This document shows positions 49,560 through 60,845 of a DNA stretch of 64,000 nt, one piece after another. How positions within the stretch are numbered: the first letter of the stretch is position 1; every line of letters begins with the position of its first letter. A program made the translations under genes and the position numbers. The notes under the pieces were generated by a model that saw nothing but the letters and a program-made list of their open reading frames with translations, was not told the origin of the DNA and did no database searches. Source of the DNA: Theobroma cacao (Eukaryota; Streptophyta; Magnoliopsida; Malvales; Malvaceae); contig NC_030852.1 in the NCBI RefSeq assembly GCF_000208745.1, positions 21,347,844 to 21,411,843 of the forward strand, written 5' to 3'.

Positions 49560-52092
49560 TGTGAGACCTTGACCTTCATAGACTCATAGTTAGTAATAGA
49601 CGCGATATCCTTAATCAGGGGTAATTTCGTCATTTCTTAGTAAGCCCCTAAAAGTAAGTTTTAAACAATATTAAGGCCTAAGTAGGCCTAAGGCATAAAT
49701 GAATGATGAAAATATGGGTAACATGACGAAGGAAATAAAAATGGTGATGATTTCCATGGTAAGGGCAAAATGGTCATTTTTCACCTCGGGTAAAATTTTT
49801 AAGTTTTCATGAACCCGAGCATTTCTATACCATTATGGACCTTGTCCCAGTGTTAAAAGAGTAAAAAGATTTCATAAAGGATTGGAGGAGAACAAGTTAA
49901 CTTGTGAGGGCATTTTGGTAATTTAAGTGGAGTGGATAAGCTTGGGCTATAAATATCTCTTTCTTTCAACAGCTTTTTCTCTCATTTTCCAATAGCTTCT
50001 TCTTCTCTTTCACGTTACTTCCAACCTCCATGGAAGCTTGATATGAACCTCCATAACTTCCCTCAAAATAGCTCCACTTTTCATGCTTTTGGTGCACCCT
50101 TTCATAAACCCTTGTGCTCTTCCACTCTCTCACTTTAAAACCCTTAAAAAATCTTGTTTCCATACTCTCTCTCACTAGTTAGGTGTTTTAGAGAGAGAAA
50201 GAGGAAGCTTTAATAATAGCTTGAAAGTTTTTGGAAAGAATTTCAAATACAAAGCTACCAGGGTGAGTAGTACACTAGAATTGAGTTTTAGTGTTGAAAA
50301 TGATTATTGTTTAGAATTGGGGGTGATTTGGTAGTTGGGGTTGTTCATTCACTTTAGAGTGATTAGGATGGTGAACATAGATGGCCACTTAAATGGCAAT
50401 TTGAAAGCTAGCTAAGAGAAAGCTTTTAGAATTTATAAGTATGTGGCTTGACTTAATGGTGATGCTAATGTGATAATAGGTTCCAACGAAGTCCCACAGT
50501 CCCATTTGGACAATTAGAAAAGTAGAGTCGACTAAAGGTTCAACAAGATACCGGTGAGTGAACTTGCATTTCAAAATTATTTTGGGAATGTGAATGTATT
50601 TGTACAATGCCTTTGAATGAGTTTATTCAACTTTTCTTAAAAATGGGTACCTTGGGAACAAGCTTTTGATTATTGTCTTTATAAATGACATGTGGCTGTT
50701 ATGGATTCTTGTTCTATGTCATTGTGTTGATATACATATATGTTGTGCATTGATGGCTGACATGGTGTGATAATGATAACCATGCGTGTGCACGATGTGG
50801 GGGAATGCACATGCCAGTGATGACGGTGGTGAGGGTGTTGGATGATGAAAGTGCCCATGTGCACGATGTGGGGGGATGCACACGATGGCATTAATTATGC
50901 ACGATGTGGGGGGATACACACGGTGACTCCGACTATGTGCACGATGTGAGGGGATGTACATGAGCTGGATGAGATGATAGTGGTATTTGTATTTATCCAT
51001 GTATGTATATGTATGTATGTTTAGAGAATGAAAACTCATGAATATGGTTTATGGTTGAAATGCATATGAATTTGGCATGTTGAACTTTGGAAATCTTTAT
51101 GTGTTTCATGTTGATTTTGTTATTTTAGCAGGATGGCTTTTTCTTAAGGGGAATGGAAACTTTTTCCTTGGTGCTTTGATTCTCTCTGCAGTGAGAAACT
51201 CTCAAGTTTGGAGGGGTAATGCTAGTCGGAATCTTGCTGCAACTAGAAAGTTACTATAGCTTCTCGCTGCAGCAAAAAAACTTTCTATTTTGTTCCTTAT
51301 TTTGTTCGGTTGCTGTCCTATTTTCCACTTTTTTGGTGCCATAGTTGAGCATGGACTTCTAACATTAAGAAATTAATCAGTTAAGTTTGAAATGAAGAAG
51401 TTTGGTGAGAAACCCTCGTTCGGCTAATAACTTGAATCCTAACTTTGCCGCAGCTAATAACCCATCGTTTAGTTGACTTGATTCGCATGAATGCTATTAA
51501 AGTTTTCACTCTCCAAATCCTTTGTTGAGCATGGACCCTTTTCATAAAGTGATTTACTCATATGGTGTTTACATGAGGGGTTTTAATAATAACTAAAACA
51601 AATTGCATTGTTTTGAAAAATGAATGCATCATGATTTCGTTAAACATTCCTTAATGTTTGCTTGTTCCCTTCTTGTTCACTCACTGGGTTTATACTTACC
51701 GTTTTCAACTTCATGTTTTCATATCAAAAGGCAGCCGGTAGCTAGGTCGAGGTGTCCTTGTAGATTTGTATCTTTGGTAGGTATCAATGGCATTCAGTAG
51801 CTACACCTTCACTGTGGTCACTTCGCTGGAAACCCAGAGTCATTTTGTTGTAAATATGTACAAGTGATGTAAATTATTAAATTGCATGTTTAGACAATAT
51901 ATGTATATTTTGATTGGTATGCCATTATGAGTTGGAAATGCTTAGTATTATTTTGATTCAAAGTTATGGAATATAACTTAGTAACTTTTGATGGAATGGT
52001 GAACAGGTCATATAAATAGGCTTGCTTGGGCTTAGTGGACTACGTCCATTGGGCCCATGTGCTGGTCATTGCCCATAATTTGGGTCGTGATA
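49560..52092 (+). mobile_element. Solo LTR, family 3 (TGTGAGACC), target duplication CTAAG/TTAAG
   Basis: It runs from TGTGAGACCTTGACC at 49560 to GGGTCGTGATA at 52092, 2533 bp, in plus sense. The final CA has become TA. The flanks are CTAAG (49555-49559) and TTAAG (52093-52097), one mismatch. TATAAATA at 49948-49955 is a probable promoter TATA box. CACTCACTGGGTTTATACTT is near 51680. A GC-richer minisatellite is at 50790-50960. It is inserted in the SIRE post-pol ORF. Confidence 0.88.
50790..50960. repeat. GCACGATGTGGGG minisatellite within the family 3 LTR
   Basis: Four cores similar to GCACGATGTGGGGGGATGC start at 50790, 50861, 50899 and 50939, with spacings of 71, 38 and 40. Each begins and ends with a GCA/TGC-like inverted pair, so each could fold into a small hairpin. 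The surrounding ORFs are artefacts of the repeat. Confidence 0.85.
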
Positions 52093-52769
52093 TTAAGCTT
52101 CCACTTCTTCCATGAATATTTGCAGTAATGAAATAATGAAGAATTCTAATCTGAGAGCTCTTGATTAGACCGACATTACTTTTGGATGAATATTTTTCTT
52201 TCTTCCCTGTGATTATCTCCCACAAAGATGAAGCGATCATAGTTTTTAGGCACCTCATAGTCACCATCTTCACTTTCAATTATAAGCAGATTTCCTAAAT
52301 CGACAGCAGTCACAACAAATTCCTTTCCATTTAAAAAGACATTTAGACCATCATCAATATAATCATCAGAATCCTCAAGTTCATCCTTATCTAATGCTAT
52401 GCTTGCATAAAATTCCTTCACCAAACTAGCACTATAGGTTCGATTCTTAAAAGTGCTAAAATCCTTCAGTTTCATTTCTTCAAAATAATCTAATAAAACA
52501 ACCTAAATTTCAGGGGCTTCATCAAAGATATTCTAGTATATGAATTTTTCACATGTAATTGGAGCATTTTCTATTTTCTTGAATCTATCCTCATGGGCTT
52601 TATTCCTAAATTTGGAGGATAGAATATTACCTTTCTTGGAAGATTTACCCTTCTCTTTCTGCTTCTCTGTTTTGTATTCCTTCATAGTCTTCTTTTTCCC
52701 GAATTTCTCAATCTTAGAGCCGGACATACTTTTCTTTTTCTTCTTTTGAGATTCAAATTGTGTTATCAC
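52093..52769 (-). pseudogene. Post-pol ORF of the SIRE-type element, N-terminal piece
   Basis: Minus-strand frames: 52769-52533 is very Lys-rich (MITQFESQKKKKKSMSGSKI), 52475-52176 reads FKNRTYSASLVKEFYASIAL and an acidic stretch, and a shifted frame gives ILHYFITANIHGRSGSL up to the LTR insertion. It directly follows the truncated RNase H. The pattern fits plant transposon-associated proteins of SIRE-like elements. Stops and a frameshift are present. Confidence 0.65.
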
Positions 52770-52779
52770 AATATATTGG

Positions 52780-54131
52780 TATATTATCCATTGTTACTCC
52801 AAAAGTCTTTTAGTTGTTGTTTAATCCATAAGATTTGAGCATAGTAACTACCTAGAGAAATATATTCAGCTTTAGCTGTAGAGAGATCAACTGAATTCTG
52901 TTTTTAAGTTGACCATGACACAAGCATACTACCTAAAAACTGGCAGGTTCCACTAGTGCTCTTTCTATCAGTTTTGCTTTCAGCAAAATCTGCATCTGAA
53001 TATCCAACTAGATTAAATGATGATTCTCTAAGATACCATATCCCTAAAGTTTGTGTATCTAAGAGGTATATAAAAATTCTTTTAACAGCAGTCAAGTGTG
53101 ATTCCTTGGGTTGAGATTGAAAACGAGCACACAAACATACCCTGAATTGGATATCAGGCCTGCTGCCTGTTAAATAATGTAATGATTCGATCATACCTCT
53201 ATAGAGCTTTTGATTAACCTCTTTTCCCTTTTCATCAACATCAAGTTTGGTGGATGGACTCATTGGTGTGCTAATTAATTTTAGCTTCAGCATGTCAAAC
53301 TTTTTAAGCATGTCTTGAATGTATCTTTCTCGGCTGATGAAAATTCCTTCCTCACTTTGTTTGATTTGGAGTTCAAGAAAGAATTTCAGCTCTCCCATCA
53401 TGCTCATCTCAAATTCACCCTGCATTTCTTCAGCAAAGTTCTTGCATAAAGCCTCATTAGTTGCACTAAAAACAATATCATCCATATAGATTTGAACAAT
53501 AATTAAATCATTTAAGTATCTTTTAATAACAATGTTGTATCAATGCTTCCTCTAACATAACCTTTTTCAACTAAGAACTTAAAGAGTCTTGCATACCAAG
53601 CTCTTGGAGCTTGTTTTAGTCCATACAAAACCTTATGAAGTTTGAACACTTAATCTAGTTTTTCACAGTCCTTAAATCTGGGGGGTTGTTCAACATATAC
53701 TTCTTCTTGAATGAAACCATTTAAAAATACACTTTTTACATCCATTTGAAACAATTTAAAGTTCATAAAACAAGCAAATGCAAGCAACAATCTTTAGATT
53801 CTATCTTAGCAATAAGTGCAAAGGTTTCATCATAGTCAATTCCTTCCTCTTGGTTATACCCTTAAGCCACTAACCTAGCTTTGTTCCTAATGACATTTCC
53901 TTACTCATTTACCTTATTTCTAAACATCCATTTTGTCCCAACAATAGGGTGATTTAAAGGCCTAGAGACTAATGACCACACACGGTTTCTTTTGAATTGA
54001 TCAAGTTCCTCTTGCATGACCATTACCCAACTTTCCTTTTTTTCTGCTTCTTCAAAGCTCTTAGGCTTAATTTGAGATATGAAAGCTGAAAACTCACATG
54101 TCTCTTTAACTCCTCTCCTAATTTTGACACT
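52780..54131 (-). pseudogene. SIRE-type Copia reverse transcriptase and RNase H
   Basis: RT starts near 54100 (NRVWSLVSRPLNHPIVGTKW, NKARLVA, GYNQEEGIDYDETFA) with several stops. It contains the catalytic YMDD box (QIYMDDIVFSATNEALCKNF, near 53485) and an open stretch to 52904 (MSMMGELKFFLELQIKQSEE; STPMSPSTKLDVDEK; QKLYRGMIESLHYLTGSRPD). RNase H follows (NSVDLSTAKAEYISLG) and ends early at QQLKDFW near 52780. This is the SIRE lineage, by resemblance. Not functional. Confidence 0.93.
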
Positions 54132-54601
54132 TTATGTAATATCTTCTATGATTAGCTCTTGTGGATGGTCTTTTACATATCTCCAGCTTTTTGGAAGCTC
54201 ATTATGCTGATTTTCAGCTCTTTGCAATGTTCCTAAAGGTGGAGGTTCTGTTTCTCTTCCTAGGGACTTTTCTTCACTGTTTTTCTTGTCATCTAAATTC
54301 ATTTCTTCCATTTGTCTTTCAAGATCATCCGTATCGTCTTCATTAGCAGGAATTTCCTTTTGCAAGGCATTTAATTCATCAAAAACTACTGGATCTATTC
54401 TTCAACAAAGTCCTTTTGTTAAAAACTCTATAGGCCTTTGAGTTTAATGCATATCCTAAAAATATTGCCTCATCACTTTTTGCATCAAACTTTCCTAGAG
54501 GATATTTTCCATTGTTCAATATAAAACATTTACAACCAAAACTCTTAAGATGAAAGATATTTGGTTTCCTACCTTTGTAAAGTTCATATGGAGTCTTTGA
54601 T
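54132..54601 (-). pseudogene. SIRE-type Copia integrase C-terminal part and linker
   Basis: The integrase end reads SKTPYELYKGRKPNIFHLKS, FGCKCFILNNGKYPLGKFDA and EAIFLGYALNSKAYRVFNKR, which is standard for Copia integrases. A linker follows with LPKSWRYVKDHPQELIIEDI. The catalytic core, protease, gag and 5' LTR are absent, because the element is cut at 54602 by another LTR. Confidence 0.92.
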
Positions 54602-54718
54602 TGTGAGACCTCGACCTCCATTGACACGTAATTAGAAGTAGATACGATAAAACGGATTAGGGGTAATTTCATCATTTTCCTCAGTGAGCTCCTAGAAGTA
54701 GGTTTCAAACAATATTAA
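54602..54718 (+). mobile_element. Family 3 LTR, 5' fragment
   Basis: It starts TGTGAGACCTCGACC and matches the first ~115 bp of the solo LTR at 49560 (through CAAACAATATTAAGG). After 54718 the similarity stops. It terminates the SIRE integrase. Confidence 0.75.
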
Positions 54719-56204
54719 GGGGTAAATATTTTTGTTTTTTTATTCTTTTTTTAATCAAAATGGTGTCCCATTGCATTTCGAAACTAAAATGGCATTTCAT
54801 GTTTGGTTTAAATTTAAGATCTTTAGTAGTGGTTGACATGTAATTATAAATCATTTATGTTCCATTCAATGGTTCTACAGATTTAGATTTGAAACTAGTG
54901 TTCCATGTCGAGGTTTGGTATGGGTTTTGTTAGAGTTTGGCTTTTAAACAAAACCATGCCCAAATTGAGTTCTCGAACTTGCTCCAAACACAAACTTAAG
55001 GGTGGATATTGTTTAATTCGTGTTGGTTTGCTGATCTAAGTCTGTCCAACTCTTGATACTTATTTAATTTTGGAGTTACTTTTTATCTTAGCCAGGCTAA
55101 TCTTCTAGTAACAGGCTTAATATTTGTATATTGTTAGCAAGAATTATAGCGTAGGAAGAGAATTAGTATCATGTTGGTCATCTTACATCTTTTTCAATGT
55201 CCAGTTAATTTCATGCTCAATTGCTCATCCACGTGCATCCCCAAGCAAATGAAAAGCACAAATCAATGATTTATCAGTTTTAGTAGAAGCAGCAATTAAC
55301 ACCTGCCATGTCCATCTAGGATAAGATTTTTTTAATGCATGATTATGACATTAACCTACACATTTTGTGGACAATTTTGAATATTAAGGGCTTAAAAAAG
55401 ATACCATAAATGATGTGAACGATGTTCACAACATATATCTTTTTCAATAAATATGAGAAAGTTTTAAATAAGGGGAATTCATACTTTAAATTGAAAAATG
55501 GGATACAAAATTTAAATTTAAATTGACAAGTGGAATACACTTTGAACAGTAGTTTTGGATTATGATTCATTTTTTAGTAAGAAGCCTACTTTTTAACTGT
55601 CAAGCCTTTTATAGGAGAAATATATGGCCTGACAAGCCTCAAATTTTTTCTTTTTGAAAAGACTGACAGACCTTAAATTTAGTAGCGAACTAACGTGTCC
55701 TAAGGATTCCCAGGCTTTGGAGGTAAAGAAAATGTAGAATGAAGAAAAGAAAACGAAATAGAAATGCTTCTAGATTCTTGGGAGTGAAATACTCTTTTTT
55801 TTTTCCACCTATAAACTGTGTTAAAATTATTGAAAGTGAAACTAATTCACTTGCTCACCTTTTATTCTTTCATTGCTTGATTCATGGCTATTAGTTCTTC
55901 TTCTAAAATATAAAGCAAACTCCTACCCATCCCCTTTTTCTTTTTCTTTCTATTGATTTAGTTCCCACCTTACACACATGCAAGCATTAGGTCTTGCATA
56001 CTTGTGTCAAAATAAAAAGAGAACATAGTCATAATTCTTACATTTGGAATATCGATCCTTCGTTTTCTTATGTTTTTATATTGTTTTTAATTAGAGCAAT
56101 TAGAAAGAGGAAAATAAATCAATGTCATAATTTCAAGTTTTTAATATCTAATTTTATGTTTAATTTTTTTTTGTTAGGTTGAAGAGTGGGTGGAAGTAAG
56201 TATG
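54719..56204. other. Unassigned AT-rich region
   Basis: No gene or recognisable element is seen. The phrase GACAAGCCTCAAATTT and variants recur around 55600-55680. The open frames are short and AT-driven. Confidence 0.5.
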
Positions 56205-56492
56205 CTTTATTTCACTATGTTTTGTTATTATTATGGATGAGTTTAGGATCTTTGGCTAGTGTTTTTATGCTTTATTTAATTTCTCAATGTTTAATGATTA
56301 TTATGGATGAGTTTAGGGTATTAGGCTATTGTTTTTGTAATTTATTTCTCTCTGTTTTATGATTATTATTGATAAGTTTAAGACCTTTGGATAGTATTTT
56401 ATACTTTATTTCTCTATATTTTATGATTATTATGGATGAGTTTAAGGTCTTTGGCTAGTGTTCTTTGATACTTTATTTCTCTATGTTTAGGA
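56205..56492. repeat. 65-70 bp tandem repeat, 4.3 units
   Basis: Units start at about 56205, 56270, 56340, 56405 and 56471 (partial). Each contains TTTATTTCTCTATGTTT, GATTATTATGGATGAGTTTA and TTTGGCTAGTGTT-like blocks. Divergence is moderate. Confidence 0.88.
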
Positions 56493-56799
56493 TTGCTTAA
56501 TCATTTCTTTTATTACCATGTTCCTTAGAATAGATATTTATTATGTGCACGAAATTTTTCTTATGTGGTGAATTGATGTTTACAAGCCTCTGATCGATGA
56601 TGGTGATCTAGGGATTAATTAAATGCCATGTAAATACTTTGTTGTGGCAGTTGATGAATTTATGAAACCGTTATTGAGTGTTGTAACACTTTCCTATCTT
56701 TTTAAAAAATTTTATTTGTTGTTGTACTAATACCGATACAAATAATAGGAATTTCTTTCACTATTGTTTTGCACATGATATGTCCATTATAGTTACACA

Positions 56800-56946
56800 A
56801 TGAAAATTGATAGGTCTTGGATGTATTTTCGATTAGATCAAGATGGATACATTAGAGATAAATTTTTAAAAGATGCTGAAAATTTTATTGCTTTTGTCTT
56901 TACTCAACATAAATACATAAATAGGAATAAGATTAGATCACTATAA
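56800..56946 (+). pseudogene. CACTA transposase-associated domain relic
   Basis: A 48-codon frame reads MKIDRSWMYFRLDQDGYIRD, then a helical segment ENFIAFVFTQHKYI and NKIRSL, then a stop. This resembles the N-terminal transposase-associated domain of plant CACTA (En/Spm) elements (D-[RK]-S-W-M-Y...F-I-x-F-A...K-I-R-C-P-C). The CPC zinc-binding part is lost. It is a short, tentative match. Confidence 0.45.
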
Positions 56947-56989
56947 AAATAAGGACTTTATCGATGAAATAGTATTTTAAAGTAATGAG

Positions 56990-57650
56990 TATCACAAAGA
57001 ATGCTCTACTAATCAATTCAGTTGCTATCTACTTGGTGGACATAGCCATCGAACCAAGGTAGATGCCAAGTGGAAAGGCAAGGAAAAGAAGCTCATCAAA
57101 TGCTTCTTGATTGAGAAACCACACTTCATGAGGGACTACCCCATGCATAAAAGCTCATGGCCATCATGGTGGACGATGAGGATCCAAGTAGCGAAAGTGG
57201 CAACAAATATGTAGAGGGACGGGATGAGCAATCACACCTGGGGAGCTTGGTGTTGCACAAGGAAAAGGAAACCCTATATAATACAAGAGAAAGACTAATG
57301 TAGTGGTAGGGAGTGCCATCATACACACCCTGGGAGCCAAGGAGAACACTAAACTTGGATAGGATCGAGTTACACTTAGGGGAGCAACAAACAATAAGGG
57401 AATGTCATATGGTCCAAGAGAAACCAAAATCAATGATGATATGACTGCCATAAACGAGGGCCAAGATGCCCAAGACATGGGGGCGGGATCATCAAGACAA
57501 GATCAGCCAAGCACTTATAAAACCAAAAGGCTCAAGCAATGGTGGATTGGTCACAACAAGTGCCTAAGGAGACAATGCATTCCAAAAAGGTGTAAACAAG
57601 CCAAAACTACACAGAATAAGGTCATTCAAGACAAAGACGTGTGAGAGATG
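56990..57650 (+). pseudogene. Gypsy gag relic with degenerate zinc knuckle
   Basis: KCFLIEKPHFMRDYPMHK near 57097-57150 matches the Tat-type zinc knuckle CFLCxGPHxxRDCP, with both later cysteines replaced (Ile, Tyr). A polar linker (GKEKK) precedes it. No clean frame exists. Confidence 0.45.
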
Positions 57651-58006
57651 ACCGTGACATGGCAGTGCACAATGACATCCATTTCTTAACATTGAGGGAG
57701 TTGCTACATTGAGTAGGAGAAGAAGTTAGGACCTAAGAGTAGTTAAGTCTAGCCCAAGCAAGCTAGGTAGTGCAGCAAACAACAACTTAAGCAAGCTAGG
57801 CAGCACAAACAACCCAACAGGCCAAACAGCAAGCTCGGCCCATGTAGACAATGTGTTGTCAAGGTTTTCAAATTGAACTCAATTTATGATGAGTAAAACA
57901 TTGTTTAAAGTCAAGGAACATTTTTCTTTCTACCTTTCCCAACAAAAATGGTTGTCTATGTCTTTGCACAATTTCTGTTTCTCATAAATGTGCAAAGAGA
58001 GGCAAT

Positions 58007-58285
58007 TGTAGACACATCATTTTATCTTCCTAAATTAGTTGTTATTTTATATTTTATATATATAATTTTTTATATTTATCTTGTAAATTTTGTCTAAATA
58101 AGGGGATTATCAACCTATAAATATCTCCTCACTTTATTTGTAATGCATACTTGAAAAAAAAAAAAAACTTCATTTTCTCTAAAGCTTTCTTTCTTCTTCT
58201 TTTCTTTTTGCCTTCGTTATTTTGTGAGTTTTGAGACTTATTTTCAAAGTTTAAGGCCCCACGAAGTTGGACTAAAATCTTGACA
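58007..58285 (+). mobile_element. Short LTR (about 280 bp) between a polypurine tract and a primer binding site
   Basis: It starts TGTAGACACATCATTTTATC after the purine-rich GTGCAAAGAGAGGCAAT (57990-58006), a typical Gypsy 3' end. It contains CTATAAATATCTCC near 58107, a good TATA box. It ends about TCTTGACA at 58285. Nine bp on, TGGCATCAAAGC (58295-58306) resembles the initiator tRNA-Met primer site, and an ATG opens 23 bp later at 58329. Having both signals suggests two elements sharing one LTR, or a complex copy. The ends are inferred. Confidence 0.5.
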
Positions 58286-58709
58286 TGTGATAGTTGGCAT
58301 CAAAGCTAAAAGGATCGAAGAAGAGAAATGGCTTTCACTGTTGATCAATCTGCAACCACCCAAGAGGTGAAGGAGACTAGAGGTGAAGCCAAGTGAGGTA
58401 AGTTGAATTCTAAGGACATGTGCCTTGAGAAACCCCTTACAAATGCCACTAACAGCCACCTAAAAGAGTAGCTAAAGGTTGTAGGTGCCTCTTGCAGTTG
58501 TTCACCCAATTATAGCCCTTAACCATTATGTGGTTGACCACCGTAACCCCTAAGCAACATCTTTCCACCTCAATATAATTTCAACCACCGGTGCCATTGA
58601 TTGCCAGTCATTGTTGGTTGGAAACTTCAATAAAAAATGCCAAAAAATTTTCATTTTTTCACCCTTTTTCCTTCAATTGGGATAATTTTTTCAAAATCTA
58701 TATCGATTT

Positions 58710-59110
58710 TCCTAAATCTTGTCATACATGTAGGTCCAAAAACCTGACCGCTCGACGTGAAATGGAATCGCCACCAATCTTTTTTATCTAGGTGTGACAA
58801 GCCACCTATTTGAGTATATTCCTTTAAAATGTTACCTTAAGCTTAACCTAAGTTTGTTTTAAATAGTAAGCTCTAGTCTACGGAACAATTTTTGAGTTCG
58901 GAAGTATGGTTACACGTGAGGAATATATTAGCACCCCGTGATGCTCATTTAAGGAACAATACCAATTAATCATTTGTTATCCTTATGTGATCCTTAATTC
59001 TTGATTTTTAATTTAATTCTCATTTCCCTTAATTTTTATTTACTTGTTATATCTCATTTCTTATTTTGTTTGGTGCTAGAGATTTTTTTTAGATCCCTTT
59101 AACACTCTGG
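58710..59110 (+). mobile_element. Non-coding Gypsy-element segment
   Basis: The phrases ATGGAATCGCCACCAATCTT and GGTTACACGTGAGGAATATA then TTAGCACCCC correspond to a non-coding sequence that recurs in many plant Gypsy elements. That recognition is from memory and not tested. Confidence 0.35.
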
Positions 59111-59307
59111 TATGGGTTCTGAAATCCTCCTCATGTCAAGGGTATTTGAGAAGACATGTTTATCTATTTGAAAAGGCTTTTTTATCGAGTTTATTAGGCA
59201 TTTATCTAGTGTGATTCCTTATCTTGAATTTTGTCCATTTTTATCTTTTATTATTATTAGTTTATTATTTCAATTTTTGTTTGTTTATGCATAAATGAAA
59301 TCTTTAT

Positions 59308-59960
59308 GTTGAAAAAATCTTCCTAGACTATCCCAATGCTTTGGTGAAGTTTAAGAATTTCTCCTCACCCAAGGAATTTCGTGAGAAAACTCGTTTCTAC
59401 AAGCCTCTCGGAAAGATCCTTTCTTTAGGGATTTTCATATATGAACCAAGTTTATATTATAAATGCACATGATGCAAACATGGAATAGTAATGTGATTTT
59501 TAAATTTTAAAATAATGAGAGAAAAACCTTGTATTGGAAAAGTATTCCAAGATTATCCCAATGTTATGGTGAAATCTAGGAGTTTTTCCTCACTTAAGGA
59601 ATTTTTTGAGAAAACTCATCTTTACAAGTCTCTCAAAAAGGTCCCATCGTCGGGATTTTTTTTTTACCCATTTGTAAAACAATTAACCCACATGCAATGC
59701 GAAATTGTTAATGATGCAAAATGAATGTATTTATAAATATAATATTTGATTTATACCTTTGCGATTATATAGTTGATATTTTACTTTAATTGGATACCTT
59801 TTATTCTTGTTGGATTTTAAAATGATTATTTGAACTAATAGAGTTTTGAAACATAAAATTTAGGATTTTCCTAATGCTTTGGTGAAAAGCCTAACTAAAT
59901 TACTCACTTAGGAAAATTAATTCGAAATTGTGACTCTTCACATCCCAAATAAAAATTCCA
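59308..59960 (+). repeat. Large tandem repeat with an open reading frame, 2-3 units
   Basis: Unit 1 (about 59308-59450) and unit 2 (about 59536-59690) both translate to [EG]K[IV]F.DYPN..VK...FSS.KEF.EKT..YK.L.K. A third, broken unit (from about 59865) keeps only the start. The spacing is 228 bp and then about 330 bp. Related sequence is at 14750-14905 on the opposite strand. Probably part of a retroelement. Confidence 0.65.
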
Positions 59961-60400
59961 TCATTGACAAAATTCAAGTAATATATATTTATTCTAATTC
60001 CCTAATTATTTTATTGCCATCTTATTTCATTATTTATTAACCTAATTTATAAGTTTTTTTTATATTTTGCTAAGCATCAATTTCATCATTTTCATGGCCT
60101 AATTTTTTTAAAAATAATAAGTCTATTAACCACGCTAAAAGATTCCTAAATAAAATACCAAATATAAAACTTACTAACAAAAGAGACAAGCCTCAAGGAA
60201 CGTACCTTACTTGGGTCAAATAGAAGCTCAAGCTTTCACTAGTTTTAGATTGTGGGCCTTAACAGGCCCTTTTCTCCTTTGTCGTTTTTCTTCCCTATTG
60301 GGCTTCCCTTCCTCTTTTCTCTTTTCTTTCTTTTCCAAAAATGAAATACAATTGCTAAGGTTCAAACCTTAAACTTCATAACAAGCCACTAAAGCCATTG
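59961..60400. other. Unassigned sequence
   Basis: AT-rich sequence with a pyrimidine-rich patch (60250-60335). Nothing is recognised. Confidence 0.5.
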
Positions 60401-60845
60401 TTAGGAATGTTAGCTCAATAATAATGCGAAAATATACAAGAGAGGGTGAATTGGATTTTTAAAATTCTAGTCTCAAAATCAAATTTCCAATGAAGGCAAG
60501 GTAAAAACAATTTTCGCAAACTTGTTTTTCTATCAAAGTGTGCCAAAAGTAATTTGAAGAGTAAATTAAAGAATAAATAAGTTAAGAACAAATTTTCAAA
60601 ACTCTTCAAAGTAATGTAAAATGCACAAAAAAGAATAACGAAGAGTAAAGAGAAAATGCACAAGAAATTTATAGAGGTTCGGGCCTTCCTTGGTGCCTAT
60701 GTCCACTCTCTTAGCAATCTAAGTAGTTTAATCCACTATTAAAAAAATTCAATATAAGGCCTTTTAAAGGTTCAAGCTTCAACTATAACCATTGCCTTTT
60801 TAAGGATCAAGCATAACCATTGACTTTTCAAAATACAAGCACAAC
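60401..60845 (-). mobile_element. Copia LTR fragment
   Basis: AATTTATAGAGGTTCGGGCC near 60666 followed by TGTCCACTCTCTTAGC, and the later AACCATTG phrases, match the layout of the SIRE LTR at 43865-44060. It is cut at 60846 by a family 1 LTR. Confidence 0.5.

Noticed and set aside
50679..51039. His/Ser/Pro-rich open frames, minus strand
   Set aside because: They are the translated complement of the minisatellite in the family 3 LTR.
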